Notes: generated from the sequence alone by a model not told the origin. Counted from the stretch's first letter, positions 1-13,620 are shown. The stretch is DNA of 64,000 bases from Alisma plantago-aquatica (GCA_963693085.1 OY856413.1:106199501-106263500), one strand, 5' to 3'. Program-made: numbers and translations.

Positions 1-880
1 TTGACACATCCTCATCACAAGACCTAAGGGAGTCATAAGATCATCTAACCATTATAGTAAGGTATATGTGTTCGTTCTAGACTTGACGATTTATTACCAT
101 AGTCCCATCACAAGAGAAGATGAACTATATAGTAAATTTACCAATAACATCATTCACTGGGTAATCTAATTGCACCAAGGAGGTGAGAGAGGCAAACTCC
201 TAAGAATATTATATAAAACTTAATAGCTTCCACCCACTAAACCTCATGTATGAGGCATAAAAGATAATCAAACATGGTATCCAAACTTTACATAAGTGGT
301 CTTGGGACATACCTATGTTGTGATTCTTCACATTGAAGGCAAGGCATGCCTAACAATAACTAAGCTCATTCATACCATCACTTAGTAACAAGGGAATCAT
401 CTAAATTCCTAGGATTTACATTGGATTTTTTTTTATAGCACATGTGTTCTCAGCACCGCCATAGTAGGGTATTTAAGGCGTGCTAGAGAACAACAAAGGT
501 AAAGGGATTTAAGATGAGAACTAAAATATGCCTATCTATGACTATTTAAGTCAATCTGCACTTCATGGCTCTTAGGATAATATCTTAGAAAATTATGAGA
601 TGTAAACCAAACACTACTAGAGTCAGTTCGATGTGACTTCATCCCACCTCCATAAAGAAGGTGTGGGTTTTAAAGGTTACTAACAACTAACTCACATTCA
701 CATGGGTGGGTCGAGTAGTGTAAGTGACCATATTAGTCAGGGGTTGAAAACCCTAATTGGTATTGACTACTAGGAAATAGGTTTATCAATAACCTCTAAG
801 GGTCACCTATCTAATTAAGGATCAACCAAGGATAACTTGAAATAGCCAAGTTACCGACTGCTTAGGCTCTGATACCATTT
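1..880 (-). other. Partial internal region of array 1
   Basis: Matches 5481-6336 nearly base for base, including the primer site, so it is the 5' (primer-site side) part of a second internal region whose remainder lies left of the window. No coding domain is seen. Confidence 0.8.
865..877 (-). other. Primer-binding site, initiator tRNA-Met type
   Basis: On the minus strand this reads TGGTATCAGAGCC, the standard plant Met-initiator primer site. It is separated by three bases from the LTR end (…TTTACA on minus). Confidence 0.9.
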
Positions 881-3800
881 TGTAAAGAATGAGACCCAAT
901 AGGGGATCCACTCTTCACTAAATTGAAGAAATAGCCCATCCAATCCCAAACGTACCAAAAGGGTATAAGGAAAGGAGGAATTTCATTCATTTATGAAATG
1001 GCACATATTATAGAGCATGATAATGAAATAGCAGCGGAACAAAAACTATTACAAAGTTACAATGGGTATCATTATACAATTGCTCATCACCATAAAAGGT
1101 GATATTACAAAAAAAAACTTGAACTAACTACAAATAAGCCCAGTAGCAGAGAGTAACCTAGCCATTCCAAGCTATCCTTAGGTACAATTCTCTTTATATG
1201 ATCTTCGAGCAACCTTGATCTTTAATGTACCTAAACCTGGGTGGAAGGGAACATCACCCAGAACATAGGAAACAACATAGAGGTCAGCAAAGAGCTGAGT
1301 ATGTACATATATTAAACACTTTGGGCATTATATAGGGTTATGAGAGCAAAAAGAAATGTTCCCACAAGAAAGGGGGCTAACAACAATTAGGTAAATTCAA
1401 AAGAAGTGTAACAAGAGAAATGAGGCATATACAAAAATTCAGATACAAGTATGAGAAATAAAGTGCCTTGCCAAAACAATCACCAACAATCACAATATAA
1501 AATAGTAAAGGATTGCATGCATACAATGTAGACTAAATATACCTAAAATAGGGCCATAACACCATAGGATCATGGCCTAAAAAGTAAGGGTGGAAATGCA
1601 CACCCCGGGCGGAATATGAGCGCCCTATATAAATATGGTTGTACATAAGTACCGCTATTCTAGATATTCTAGTCATACAAGCAGCATGCTATAATAGAGT
1701 GGCAAGACTTATTATTTTAGTCATTTCCAATAAAGTCAACATGGCAGGAGGGGTCCAAAGACCCAAATGAGCATAACAACATAAATATCATAGAAATAAA
1801 AGGAATTCATATCAGGAGTAATAAATGTCCAAGTATTTGGATTTTTAAAGGTATTTACAATTCAAGAGATGCCTCATTAAAAGATATATGGATTTCATTC
1901 ATTTAATGCCCAAAATAAAAATAGAGAGTGTACATACCTTATGACCAGTCCTAGATATTCATTGACACCTCCTAAGTTCAGGGTTAGGGTTGTCTCAACC
2001 TAGTCACAATATGTGTGCATTCAATTAATATAATATGCATTAAATCTTTTGCTTAGAAATCGACTCTACTGTAGGTTGCAAATATGGTCATGAAACATAT
2101 CCCGATAAATCAGTCGTATTTTTATGATCTCGAAAACATATTTATATGTATTATTTGGATAACCCAATAATTTCTTATGAATTTTACAAGACAAAGCAAT
2201 TTCCTGAGAATATGAAAATCAATTGTGAAATGACGACTTTGCCCCCGAAATGAAAATAGAATTAAACAATATGTCACATGAACCTGACTAAGTTGGAAAT
2301 ACGCTGAATTGGTGGTCAATAGGGTCAACATGACTCGATATTCCTATTTTGCCCTGTGGGCATGACATAAAAATTCTGGGTAACATGGGCAGAACTGGAC
2401 TTTCGTCCCAGGGATTGATTTCCCTGTGCCCGTGCCATGGACGCCAACCAGAGCTTGCAGCAAGGTCTAAAAACTCAATGCAGGGCCCATTTTGAGCAGG
2501 GGAAACACATCTCAAGGTTTTCCTCATCACAATGGACCGGAAGAACACCGGATCTGAACTAGGGATAGTCAGGAGACGAGCATGAGATTCCTGTATCACA
2601 GTTGCTTGCTCGACACCGGACCTGTGCGTCAGGAGCAGGAATGGATGAGGTTTGGAGAGGGTAGAAGTCATCGCGGATAAACACAACCAAATGAGATGGT
2701 TTAGGAGACTTTAACTAAGGCACGATGCCCTGAACAGACCCAACGGGGAGGTAGAAAAAACTAGCGGCAACCGATATAGTGAGGTGTTCATCGGAGTAGA
2801 CAAAGGCCTGAACAATGCATTACCATCATAGAGATCACAAGGGATACATCCGTGACCTTCATACATATTGGAGTACAACCAGGACCAGAGCACCACAGTC
2901 ACTATGGCCACTGACCGCCGTGCTCAAGCTGGTCATGGAAGGCCTTGTCGACACATACATACGGACAGATTCGGGGCAAACTGAAAACACAAAATGAAAG
3001 AGGGGGGGCTGTAGTTGGTTACCTCACAGACGATTGAGCAGATAAGCCACACATTGCTAGTATGGTGAGGAGTTCCCGTGGAGAACAACTCAATCCGGTA
3101 GGGTGAGTCTGAGGTGGTCTGGACCAATTGACCACAATGAAACATGAAGGAGGATGAGGTGGTGCTTCCTGTATGGTTAAAGTCTTCTTGGTGATTGATC
3201 TGGTGGGATATCGGGGTCATTGGAAGTGGCGGCAGCCGGGTGAGTGAGAAAGGACATTGGGCATTTTCTCTCTAAGCCACCAGAGGGGAAGAGTGAGGGC
3301 TCATCGTGTTCGGCAGTGTGAGCTGAAGAGGAAGGCAAAGCAAATGTGAGAAATGGTTGATTGAGGCGAGAGAACGATGAGGAGGACTATCACTAGATTG
3401 AACCGGTCGTGAGCGAGCGGGGAAGTCGGAGGTGGAAGACGGAGTCCACCAGCCCGACCCAGCTGACCCGCGCGACCCAGAAGCTCACTGAGAACATGAC
3501 ATGTAGAAAATAAAAAAACTTAAGCAAAAGTGTGTGGCATCAAATTAAATCTTATAAGTATCATTTAAACTAACATCCTAACGTCTAATTGGCTATAGGA
3601 GGTGTATTTGATATCCAATTAAGCCCAAAATATGTAGGTTAGATAATTTGGGTGTGATGAACACGAATTTGGACTTGGATTTGCAATATGATGTGTTTCC
3701 ATGAAGCCATAATGCATTAGCCAATAAATTAGGTTATTAGCTTAACTAATATCAAAATAGAGGTGACTCCTCTTACATAATTTCAAAATTCCTCACACTA

Positions 3801-4119
3801 ACATTGCACGGTTAATATAGGATGTTAAACAATGGTTGCGGTTATAGTTTAGTATTAGTATCCACTAATACCCATAGTTCAAGTATTAGGGAGATCACAT
3901 ACTAAGATTCCATGACTATGAGCTATTAATGAGTCATTTAGGGTTATAAAGTCCCCATCAATGTTTAGTCTATCTCAAAATATTGAATTATGCAAAATAG
4001 AAGGTATGTATTGAAAAGAAGGTCCAATAGAGAGAAAAAGGGGTTGGTTATTACATAGACGAGTAGGGGTCCAGAAGAATGGAGAATTGGCCTATGATCC
4101 CAGATTTGAGTATGTTACA
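881..4119 (-). repeat. LTR of array 1 (left copy)
   Basis: About 3239 bp, bounded by TGTAAAG and ATGTTACA on the plus strand (TG…CA on either strand). Primer site on the left, polypurine tract on the right. Open frames in it, such as 2288-2686 on minus, recur in the other LTR only because the LTRs are duplicates. Confidence 0.88.
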
Positions 4120-4120
4120 A

Positions 4121-4130
4121 TACTCCACCT
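4121..4130 (-). other. Polypurine tract, array 1
   Basis: Minus strand AGGTGGAGTA, immediately before the LTR start TGTAACATA. It would prime plus-strand synthesis. It is preceded on minus by sequence like the pol tail of Tekay/Del elements. Confidence 0.7.
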
Positions 4131-4372
4131 CTTAAAGAGGATTTCATCCCCGAAATCGATCCAGTGCTAGACCTGAGTGCTATTTTGTTCTTCAGATCCT
4201 CATCCTCCACCACTTAAGCATGAAAACCAATCTTCATTTACAAATTTCTCAATAGAACCATTCAGATTGTGATCGCTAAATTGGTGAATTTACTCTTGCG
4301 TATAAACATCAATCTTCAAGCACCATGATTCCTATCATTATTACTACTAAGGAAAATTTCCTTATCAACATT

Positions 4373-4444
4373 AACATCATCATCATCGTCAGCACCATCA
4401 TCCTCATCATCCACATCATCATTGTTGCCATCTTCTCATCTACT

Positions 4445-4477
<33 letters not shown>

Positions 4478-4550
4478 TCTCGTCATCCACATCATCACGG
4501 TCGCCATCTTCTCATCTAATCATCATCATCATCATCATTAATATATCATT
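4373..4550. repeat. (CAT/ATC)n microsatellite with a ~60-bp duplication
   Basis: Long runs of CAT/ATC, the longest at about 4447-4476. A segment containing CCACATCATCA and GCCATCTTCTCATCTA occurs twice (about 4403-4446 and 4482-4520), so the microsatellite has also been duplicated as a block. A short frame of consecutive histidines here comes from the repeat. Confidence 0.9.
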
Positions 4551-6320
4551 ATTTAAAGTGGTCACATGGAAAAAGTTTAGAAACTCCACCATACTAGGCA
4601 TGTTCACCCTAGCCTATACTATATAGTCATCCTTAACATTTATTTATTAGCGGTTTGGGGTATAGAATATCAATTTGAGCTTTTAAGTGTAATTTACCTT
4701 TACCAAAATCTGACTAAATATCCCCTTAAGGATATCTCAAGATAAAATCTTAAAATCTATATTAATTGTCGAGGTAATTTTATGATGGTATGATTAGCAA
4801 GGTTCGTATGGAATTCTCAGTTTGGTAGCCTCTACATATGTTTGACATTAATACTAGGAGTTATTCAGGTTTTACTTATTGTAACCGTTATTAATCATGT
4901 TCATTCCATCGGTTAGTTTATTTCCTAATGAATAAATCATATGAGACTCCACCCCTTAAAAGGCTTAAGCTATAACTTAGTGCATAACCTAGAGGGGAAA
5001 AAGGGTGGATCCAGTAGGTCTGATATATATATTTGAAACTAACTATGTCAGTCTTAGGCCTAGGGTATTTGGGTTGAACATGCCAAACAAGGTACTTCAC
5101 TAAAGAGATTCTCTGCTACTCAACTTTCTTGTGGTGGTGACTTGGTTCCAAAAACCATCGATAAAATCTGAAAACTTTTCTTTTGTACATATAGATTAAT
5201 AATGAAAATAAATTTGACGATGCAAAACTTGCAGTGAAAAATCCAAAATTGGCGCCAAATTCAACCAGAGAACCAATTCAACCACCACATACTATTATTT
5301 TATCATCACATCTTGTTTCTTAAAGGGTCTAATCCTTCAGATACCACATAAGACATTTGACTACACCTCAACTATGTTTTTACATGGAAGGGAGAAGGGT
5401 TTCCTATTACGTGTGGTCAAATTCATCAAACCTGAATGAGGAAAGACATCCGTCATTCCCCATGTCACTCTTAATCATAATTGACACAGCCTCATCACAA
5501 GACCTAACCATTGTAGTAAGGTATATGTGTTCGTTCTAGACTTGACGATTTATTACCATAGTCCCATCACAAGACAAGATGAACTATATAGTAAATTTAC
5601 CAATAACATCATTCACTAGGTAATCTAATTGCACCAAGGAGGTGAGAGAGGTAAACTCCTAAGAATATTATATAAAACTTAATAGCTTCCACCCACTAAA
5701 CCTCATGTATGAGGCATAAAAGCTAATCAAACATGGTATCCAAACTTTACATAAGTGGTCTTGGGATATACCTATGTTGTGATTCTTCACATTGAAGGCA
5801 AGGCATGCCTAACAATAACTAAGCTCATTCATACCATCACTTAGTAACAAGGGAATCGTCTAAATGCCTAGGATTTACATCGTATTTTTTTATAGCACAT
5901 GTGTTCTCAGCACCCCATAGTAGGGTATTTAAGGTGTGCTAGAGAAAAACAAAGGTAAAGGGATTTAAGATGATAACTAGAATATGCCTAACTATGACTT
6001 TTTAAGTCAATCTGCACTTCATGGCTCTTAGGATAATATCTTAGAAAATTATGAGATGTAAACCAAATACTACTAGAGTCAGTTCGATGTGACTTCATCC
6101 CACCTCCATAAAGAAGGTGTGGGTGTTAAAGGTTACTAACAACTAACTCACGTGCACATGGGTGGGTCGAGTAGTGCAAGTGACCATATTAGTCAGGGGT
6201 TGAAAACCCTAATTGGTATTGACTACTAGTAAATAGGTTTATCAATAACCTCTAAGGGTCACCTATCTAATTAAGGGTCAACCAAGGATAACTTGAAATA
6301 GTCAAGTTACCGACTGCTTA

Positions 6321-6333
6321 GGCTCTGATACCA
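6321..6333 (-). other. Primer-binding site, initiator tRNA-Met type
   Basis: Minus strand TGGTATCAGAGCC, three bases from the start of the right LTR. Identical to the site at 865-877. Confidence 0.9.
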
Positions 6334-6336
6334 TTT

Positions 6337-9300
6337 TGTAAAGAATGAGACCCAATAGGGGATCCACTCTTCACTGAATTGAAGAAATAGCCCATCCAAT
6401 CCCAAATGTACCAAAAGGGTATAAGGAAAGGAGGAATTTCATTCATTTCTCAAATGGCACATATTACGTAGCATGATAATGAAATAGCAGCAGAACAAAA
6501 ACTATTACAAAGTTACAATGGGTATCATTATACAATTGCTCATCACCATAAAAGGTGATATTACAAAAAAAAACTTGAACTAACTACAAATAAGCCCAGT
6601 AGCAGAGAGTAACCTAGCCATTCCAAGCTATCCTTAGGTACAATTCTCTTTATATGATCTTCGAGCAACCTTGATCTTTAATGTACCTAAACCTGGGTGG
6701 AAGGGAACATCACCCAGAACATAGGAAACAACATAGACGTCAGCAAAGAGCTGAGTATGTACATATATTAAACACTTTGGGCATTACATAGGGTTATGAG
6801 AGCAAAAAGAAATGTTCCCACAAGAAAGGGGGCTAATAGCAATTAGGTAAATTCAAAAGAAGTGTAACAAGAGAAATGAGGCATATACAAAAATTCAGAT
6901 ACAAGTATGAGAAATAAAGTGCCTTGCTAAAACAATCACCAACAATCACAATATAAAACAGTAAAGGATTGCATGCATACAATGTAGACTAAATATACCT
7001 AAAATAGGGCCATAACACAATAGGATCATGGCCTAAAAGGTAAGGGTGGAAATGCACACCCCGGGCAGAATACGCGTGCCCTATATAAATATGGTTATAC
7101 ATAAGTACCGCTATTCTAGATATTCTAGTCATACAAGCAGCATGCTATAATAGAGTGGCAAGACTTATTATTTTAGTCATTTCCAATAAAGGCAACATGG
7201 CAGGAGGGGTCCAATGACCCAAATGAGCATAACAGCATAAATATCATAGAAATAAAAGGAATTCATATCAGGAGTAATAAATGTCCCAGTATTTGGATTT
7301 TTAATGGGATTTACAATTCAAGAGATGCCTCATTAAAAGATATATGGATTTCAGTCATTTAATGCCCAAAATAAAAATAGAGAGTGTACATACCTTATGA
7401 GCAGTCCTAGATATTCATTGACACCTCCTAAGTTCAGGGTTAGGGTTGTCTCAACCTAGTCACAATATATGTGCATTCAATTAATATAATATGCATTAAA
7501 TCTTTTGCTTAGAAATCGACTCTACTGTAGGTTGCAAATATGGTCATGAAACTTATCCCAATAAATCAGTCATATTTCTATGATCTCGAAAACATATTTA
7601 TATGTATTATTTGGATAACCCAATAATTTCTTATGAATTTTACAAGAGAAAGCAATTTCTTGAGAATATGAAAATCAATTGTGAAATGACGACTTTGCCC
7701 CCGAAATGAAAATGGAATTAAACAATATGTCACGCGAACCTGACTAAGTTGGAAATACGTTGAATTGGGGGTCAACAGGGTCAACATGACTCGATATTCC
7801 TATTTTGCCCTGTGGGCGTGACATACAAATTCTGGGTAACATGGGCAGAACTGGACTTTCGTCCCAGGGATTGATTTCCCTGTGCCCGCGCCATGGACGC
7901 CGACCAGAGCTTGCAGCAAGGTCTGAAAACTCAATGTAGGGCCCATTTTGAGCAGGGGAAACACATCTCAAGGTTTTCCTCATCACAATGGACCGGAAGA
8001 ACACCAGATCTGAACTAGGGATAGTCAGGAGACGAGCATGAGATTCTTGTATCACAGTATCTTGCTTGACGCCGGACCTGTGCGTCAGGAGAAGGAATTG
8101 ACAAGGTTTGGATAGGGTAGAAGCCATCGCGGATAAACACAACAAAACGAGATGGGTTAGGAGACTTTAACTAAGGCACGATGCCCTGTACATACCCAAC
8201 GGGAAGTAGACAAAACTAGTGGCAACCAATATAGTGAGGGGTTCATCAGAGTAGACAAAGGCCTGAACAATGCATTACCATCATAGAGATCTCAAGGGAT
8301 ACATTCATGACCTTCGTACGTTTTGGAGTACCACCAGGACCAGAGTGCCACGGTCACTATGGCCACTGACCGTCGTGCTCAAGCTGGTCATGGAAGGCCT
8401 TGTCGACACAGACATATGGACAGATTCGTGGCAAACTGAAAACACAGAATGAAAGAGGGGGGTTGTAGTTGGTTACCTCACAGACGATTGAGCTGATAAG
8501 TCGCACATTGCTAGGATGGTGAGGAGTTCCCGGGGAGAACAACTCAATCCGGTAGGGTGAGCCTGAGGCGGTCTGGACCAATTGACCGCAGTGAAACATG
8601 AAGGAGGATGAGGCGGTGCTTCCTATATGGTTAAAGTCTTCTTGGTGATTGATCTGGTGGGATGTCGGGGTCATTGGAAGTGGCGGCAGCCGGGAGAGTG
8701 AGAAAGGACATTGGGTGTTTTCTCTCTAGGCCACTAGAGGGGAAGAGTTAGGGCTCATCGTGTTCGGCAGTGTGAGCCGAAGAGGAAGGTGAAGTAAATG
8801 CGAGAAATGGTTGATTGAGGCGAGAGAACCATGAGGAGGACTATCATTGGATTGAACCAGTCGTGAGCGAGCGGGGAAGTTGGAGGTGGAAGACGGAGTC
8901 CACCAGCCTGACCCAGCTGACCCGCGCGACCCAGAACTGACTGAGAACGTGACATGTAGAAAATTAAAAAAAACTTAGACAAAAGTGTGTGGCATCAAAT
9001 TAAATCTTATAACTATCATTTAAACTAACATCCTAACTTCTAATTGGCTATAGGAGGTGTATTTGATATCCAATTAAGCCCAAAATATGTAGGTTAGCTA
9101 ATTTGGGTGTGATGAACACGAATTTGGACTTGGATTTGCATTATGATGTGTTTCCATGAAGCCATAATGCATTATCCAATAAATTAGGTTATTAGCTTAA
9201 CTAATATCAAAATAGAGGTGACTCCTCTTACATAATTTCCAAATTCCTCACACTAACATTTCATGGTTAATATAGGATGTTAAAAAATGGTTGAGGTTAT

Positions 9301-9573
9301 AGTTTAGTATTAGTATCCACTAATACCCATAGTTCAAGTATTAGGGACATCACATACTAAGATTCCATGACTATGAGCTATTAATGAGTCATTTAGGGTT
9401 ATAAAGTCCCCATCAATGTTTAGTCTATCTCAAAATATTGAATTATGCAAAATAGAAGGTATGTATTGAAAAGAAGGTCCAATAGAGAGAAAAAGGGGTT
9501 GGTTATTACATAGACGAGTAGGGTCTAGAAGAATGGAGGATTGGCCTATGATCCCATATTTGAGTATGTTACA
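6337..9573 (-). repeat. LTR of array 1 (right copy, 5' LTR)
   Basis: About 3237 bp, almost the same length as the left copy and aligned end to end. It ends …ATGTTACA and then passes straight into LINE ORF1 sequence at 9574. Confidence 0.88.
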
Positions 9574-10808
9574 GTTGGCATCGCCTTCCTCCATCACCGC
9601 ATTGTCTTCATCAAAATTCATTTGTTTCTTGCTATTGGAGTAGCTGCTCTTCCCAACAAGTTGCACCAACTTCCCTTTTTTCCTTTCTCTACTTGGACGA
9701 ATCACGAGATTATAATAAATGATCCTTCTATTGCCTAGGATGGTGCCACCTCTATTGTTGTTAGTATTACCCCAATGGAATGTGTCTGGTGGGACCTCGG
9801 ATTGGCCCAGTGTCGTGGTACCTGTGAAGCGGAATGCCTCGCCAGTGTTTGGGATTGCATACCTGCCCTATGAGACTTGATCATCCATGATGGTGACCAT
9901 TGTATCCTGCGAGGATCCTTCTTCCAGTTGGTCCTTCATACGTTCCTTGGGCGGGCCACTTGGCCCTTTTGGAGGTAGAGGAGCTTTCTTCTTGTTACAC
10001 TTGTTAACTACCTTCTCCCAACTAGCGTCCTCTTCTAGAATGCCTTGATCTTGGTGATCTAGGCAGTCAGGAGGTTTCTCCTAGTTCTTGCTCGGATTGG
10101 CAGTTTTGAGCAGTGGCTTGTTGCTCTGGTCTGACGCTTTCCCATCCTTCCTTTGTTGTTGATTCTGACGCATTCTGAAACAATCCAAAGAAGCCTAATC
10201 AGGAAGGAGATGTGGCATGGATATTTCTACCACATTCTAATTGATATATGGAGGAATTTAATTTAATTATAAATCAACTTATAAACGAAAATGAAGATGA
10301 GGATATGATGTGTTATTAACACATGTGTTATATACCAAGGTAGGGTTGTATGATTTTTCACTCCTTGTCTAGGTATCCAAGTCATCCACATCGCATGCAG
10401 ACGATGGGCAAGTTTTCATACTCCAGCCGGTAGTGCTCCCCATTGAGGAAGATTGCAGGGAGCAAGGGTTGGGTAGTATCCACTTCCAACGCAAGCCTGG
10501 AAAACTTACCATGATCTCTGGTGGTAGTAGTATCATCAATCTTGATGGTCTTCTCCACCAAGTTATTGATGATGTCTAGAAGTAGGTTTTGATAGAGGAA
10601 CACTAGAAAACCAACCACGTGAAGCCAAACCACAAGTTTACATGGGATAGGTTCATATGGTCAAAATCTTGCATGCCAAGATTGCACTGAGAGTTAGTTG
10701 CCGAAGATTTTCCAAGGGCCACCTGTCATGGCCTTGACAAAGTTTGTATTGTTGGCAAGTTGGATTATGAAGTATCCCTTATCTAGGTCTATGGCTCTGA
10801 AACTATCT
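9574..10808 (-). pseudogene. LINE (L1-type) ORF1, C-terminal part, decayed
   Basis: Read on minus from 10808 down, the frame gives the end of a DUF4283 domain (GYFIIQLANN, TGGPWKIFGN) and then the zf-CCHC_4 region, with KFSRLALEVDTTQPLLPAI, EYENLPIVCMRCG and a stop inside the zinc knuckle. Downstream is a lysine/proline-rich tail with SWEKV near 10000, typical of plant LINE ORF1 (nucleic-acid-binding chaperone). There are stops in the DUF4283 part and an AT-rich interruption at about 10195-10375. The 5' part of the same frame is at 25655-26095 on the opposite strand. The 3' side is cut by array 1 at 9573. Confidence 0.85.
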
Positions 10809-10813
10809 GTCGG
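10809..10813. other. Target-site duplication GTCGG of Athila-1 (left)
   Basis: Five bases immediately left of the Athila-1 LTR start TGTTGGTTG. Its partner is the reverse complement CCGAC at 26096-26100, flipped by the later inversion. Confidence 0.8.
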
Positions 10814-12524
10814 TGTTGGTTGTTTACACTAACGAGTTTCAATCCAAGTAAAGGATAGTTTACTCAACTTAACCAAACTCCGCAAGTATACGGAGGTAGT
10901 ATAGTCGAGGTCGAACACAAGGAGCTTAGCTAACTTAATTGAGCACAACAGTAATAAAGTTCAACAATCTAGACCGATGTTAAAGAGTAGAGAAGATTTG
11001 TCTAAAAGCATAAAATTCAGATGTTAACTACAGTAAATTCAGATTCTAACTAGCAAGTAAAAACCACAAAAAGAAGTTCAATTTTAGAATTATTAGGAAT
11101 CTTGGACATTAGGATTTCACTGACATATCATAGCAATCAAGGGAACACAATAATTTAAACATACATAAGGTCATGTTTCAAGGAAAAGTTGTGTTACATT
11201 TCACCTCTCGGTGCAAATGCAATGATCATAACTCAAAACAACACTCTCGTGTATGAATTTCATTTTTTATCACAAATAGTTCCTCAACTCATCCCTCTCT
11301 ACTCTCATAGAAGAGGAAGAGTTGCCAATAAGAGCACATCCATACATTCCTACTTATCTTCTCATATCAAGCAAGAAGGCAGAAAATTTGCACATAAGGT
11401 GGCCAACAATACATGCAAGAAAAAGAGTAAACCGACACTTTCATGGTTAGGAAACAAGAAACAAATGTATTTAGTACGAAATTATTGTTCCATACATGCT
11501 ATGACATGGGAGCTACTCTCCCATGCCCAAGAAAAATGAGTCTACTCATCCATAACGATGTACATCAGATTTGCTACAGAAATTTCAGTTCTAGACATGG
11601 TTTAGAAAGGAAAAGACAAAGAGAACTAAAGATGTAACCACAAGAAGGAAGAATTCCAGCATGAGGATGAAATTCCCCTTCTTTAGATGCTCCAAGACAA
11701 ACTAGCTCCTCTCCCAAGAAGCTGCTCGGAGTTGGGGAAGCTTGGCAGCACCTTGAAGAAGACAATGGAGAAGGGGAGAAGAAGAAATGGTCTCTTTATG
11801 TAAGAAACCACTTTGGATCCCTCCAAATTCACCTTCCTCTGCTCTCCTTTGACTCTGGGACAAGAGAAACTTTTCAAATGACCGAACGTAACTGTCCCTT
11901 GCCTTCCCTCCTTGTTTTAAAATCGAATTCTGAATTTTCGTATTTCTGAAACTACCAGGTGTACGCTGTGCATTTTGGGTGCACGTCGTGCACCTACAGT
12001 GCAGTTTGCATCGGGCTGATATGTGCACGGCGTGCGTTGAGGATATGCACGTCATGCGACTTTCCAGAACATTTCTTTAGCAGTTCGCGTTCCAGGTGCA
12101 CGCCGTGCACCGGTGTGCACGTCGTGTGTTTGTCCTTTTGTGCACTTCTGGAAACTCGCACGCCGTGCGTTTTCTCCATGCACGTCGTGCATTCTTCTGT
12201 TTCAACGAATCAGTCTTTCTCTGGAATGGTGCACGCCGTTCATTTTGACTTGCACGCCATGCATTCTTCTGTTTCAGTGAACCAGTCTTTCTCTGGAATG
12301 GTGCACGCCGTGCATTTTGACTTGCACGCCTTGCATTCTGCTATTTTAGCAGAAATAACATTCGAATTCGGTTCTTTTTGTGGCAAATCTGCAATGCAAG
12401 TTATGGGATAAGTAGAATAACAAAAAGATGGAAAAAGTAATATGAAAAGAGACTGAATTATATCAGATTGAACCAAATTTGTGTGTGATAATATGTGAAA
12501 ATATGATATATAATTCACACAATA
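10814..12524 (-). repeat. Athila-1 left LTR (3' LTR)
   Basis: About 1711 bp, matched by 22136-22809 plus the flipped 26101-27112. On minus it starts TATTGTGTGAA where the other copy has TGTTGTGTGAA, and it ends AACCAACA, so one terminal TG has become TA. It contains the palindrome cluster at 11957-12342. Confidence 0.9.
11957..12342. repeat. Cluster of TGCACGNCGTGCA near-palindromes in the Athila-1 LTR
   Basis: About twelve full or one/two-mismatch copies in under 400 bp, many in pairs one or two helical turns apart and alternating GCC and GTC centres. A TTCCAGAA box lies at 12062-12069, and its complement TTCTGGAA near 12145. See the matching clusters at 15150-16330 and 26290-26648. Confidence 0.85.
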
Positions 12525-12533
12525 AATCCCCCT
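12525..12533 (-). other. Polypurine tract of Athila-1
   Basis: Minus strand AGGGGGATT, directly before the 3' LTR start. Confidence 0.7.
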
Positions 12534-13620
12534 AGGCTTGAACTATTGCTTGTCCTCAAGCAAAAAGGAACATGGCTATATTTAAGTAGGAAAAATTTGT
12601 TCATGCATGAATGAAATGAAAAGAGAATATGCATTCATCTCAGTCAACTATGTACTTTGTGATTGTGTTCATCGTTATCATCTCAAAATTTTCAACATCT
12701 TAGATAGAATATTAAGTTCAGCATAGTTGGTTTCAAATCAAGCAAAAAGTTCAACAAGACAACACTAAGTAGAGTTTGGATAAACAAGCCAAACAGTCAG
12801 TGCATGTACATTACAAACTTTCAGCTAGTATGGATATAAGATGATAAAAACGATGTTAACATTAACAAAACTTAGCTGCACTCTTTTTCATATGGATATG
12901 ATGATGAGATTTTTGGGTTTCCGACATTCGGCTGCTAATTTAGGCTTATGCTCATGAGGAATGTCGGTTGGGGTGTTGTTTTTACCCTCTTTTGTTTTTT
13001 TATATCACCTAACCATCATTGCCAGATCGGACTCACACTAGGCTAGCATAATATGTGGTTCATATGCCATCTTTTATTGGGTGAAGATAAACTATTGATT
13101 GTGCAACCCCAAAGAGTCAACTAGAAAGTTAAAGTTAGCAAGATTTTGATCATTCTTTTGAAAAAATTTCACTGAAAAGTCGATTTGCAAATGGACTAAA
13201 ATTTTGGCAAGAATATCCCATATTCTAAAAATGTTGCAAGTTAATTATTCCGCAAGAATTTGAAACAAAATTTGAGATATCAAACTACAAACACAAATCA
13301 CATCAAAGTACATGGGAAAATTCAACTTCCATTTCATTCAAACATGCTCTTAATGTTTCTCTCTTAAATATAGCCAAAACATATAGAGGATAGAAAATTT
13401 CAGTATGCTAGAGGGGGTTCATTTTTAATAAGATGGTCTCAAATCATATAGATATTGCCATCATGGAAAAGAGCATGGAATAAAATGGAAAAATGGAAAA
13501 ACAACTGACACTACTGACTCAAAAAAGGAAAATGATGAATGACTACCACTACTGGCCAGTTGTGCCCCCCCTAAGCGTGAAATCAGTAGTTTCCTCACTG
13601 CTTCAATCAAACTTATGGAG
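12534..13620 (-). other. Athila-1 3' untranslated region
   Basis: About 1.1 kb, AT-rich, between the end of ORF3 and the polypurine tract. I see no coding domain and no repeat structure in it. Confidence 0.6.

Larger units (their letters stand above)
4120..6336 (-). other. Internal region of array 1, non-coding
   Basis: About 2.2 kb between the two LTRs. It holds a trinucleotide repeat and a primer site. No protease, RT, RNase H or integrase motif is visible in any frame, which marks the element as non-autonomous. Confidence 0.75.
1..9573 (-). mobile_element. Tandem non-autonomous long-LTR retrotransposon (Tekay/Del-like), array 1
   Basis: The order is partial internal region (1-880), LTR (881-4119), complete internal region (4120-6336), LTR (6337-9573). 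Sequence from 1 to about 4119 repeats at 5481-9573 with only scattered differences. Orientation is minus: the primer site lies just left of each LTR and a purine-rich tract (read on minus) lies just right of the first LTR. The minus-strand sequence entering the LTR resembles the C-terminal tail of Tekay/Del chromovirus pol (established pattern), and the primer site matches initiator tRNA-Met, so I infer a Tekay/Del relative that has lost its coding capacity (LARD-like). No gag or pol domain is recognisable. The left end is outside the window, so the target-site duplication cannot be tested. The right end sits inside a LINE ORF1. Confidence 0.85.

Noticed and set aside
2288..2686. A 130-codon frame on minus, also present at 7744-8145
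   Set aside because: It is conserved only because both positions are LTRs of the same element. No domain motif, no codon-position pattern, and other frames are equally conserved.
4325..4519. Open frame with ten consecutive His residues
   Set aside because: Direct translation of the CAT microsatellite; no conserved flanks.
11959..12411. Cys/His-rich 150-codon frame resembling zinc fingers
   Set aside because: The Cys and His come from repeated TGCACG palindromes; similar frames appear on both strands and wherever the repeat occurs.
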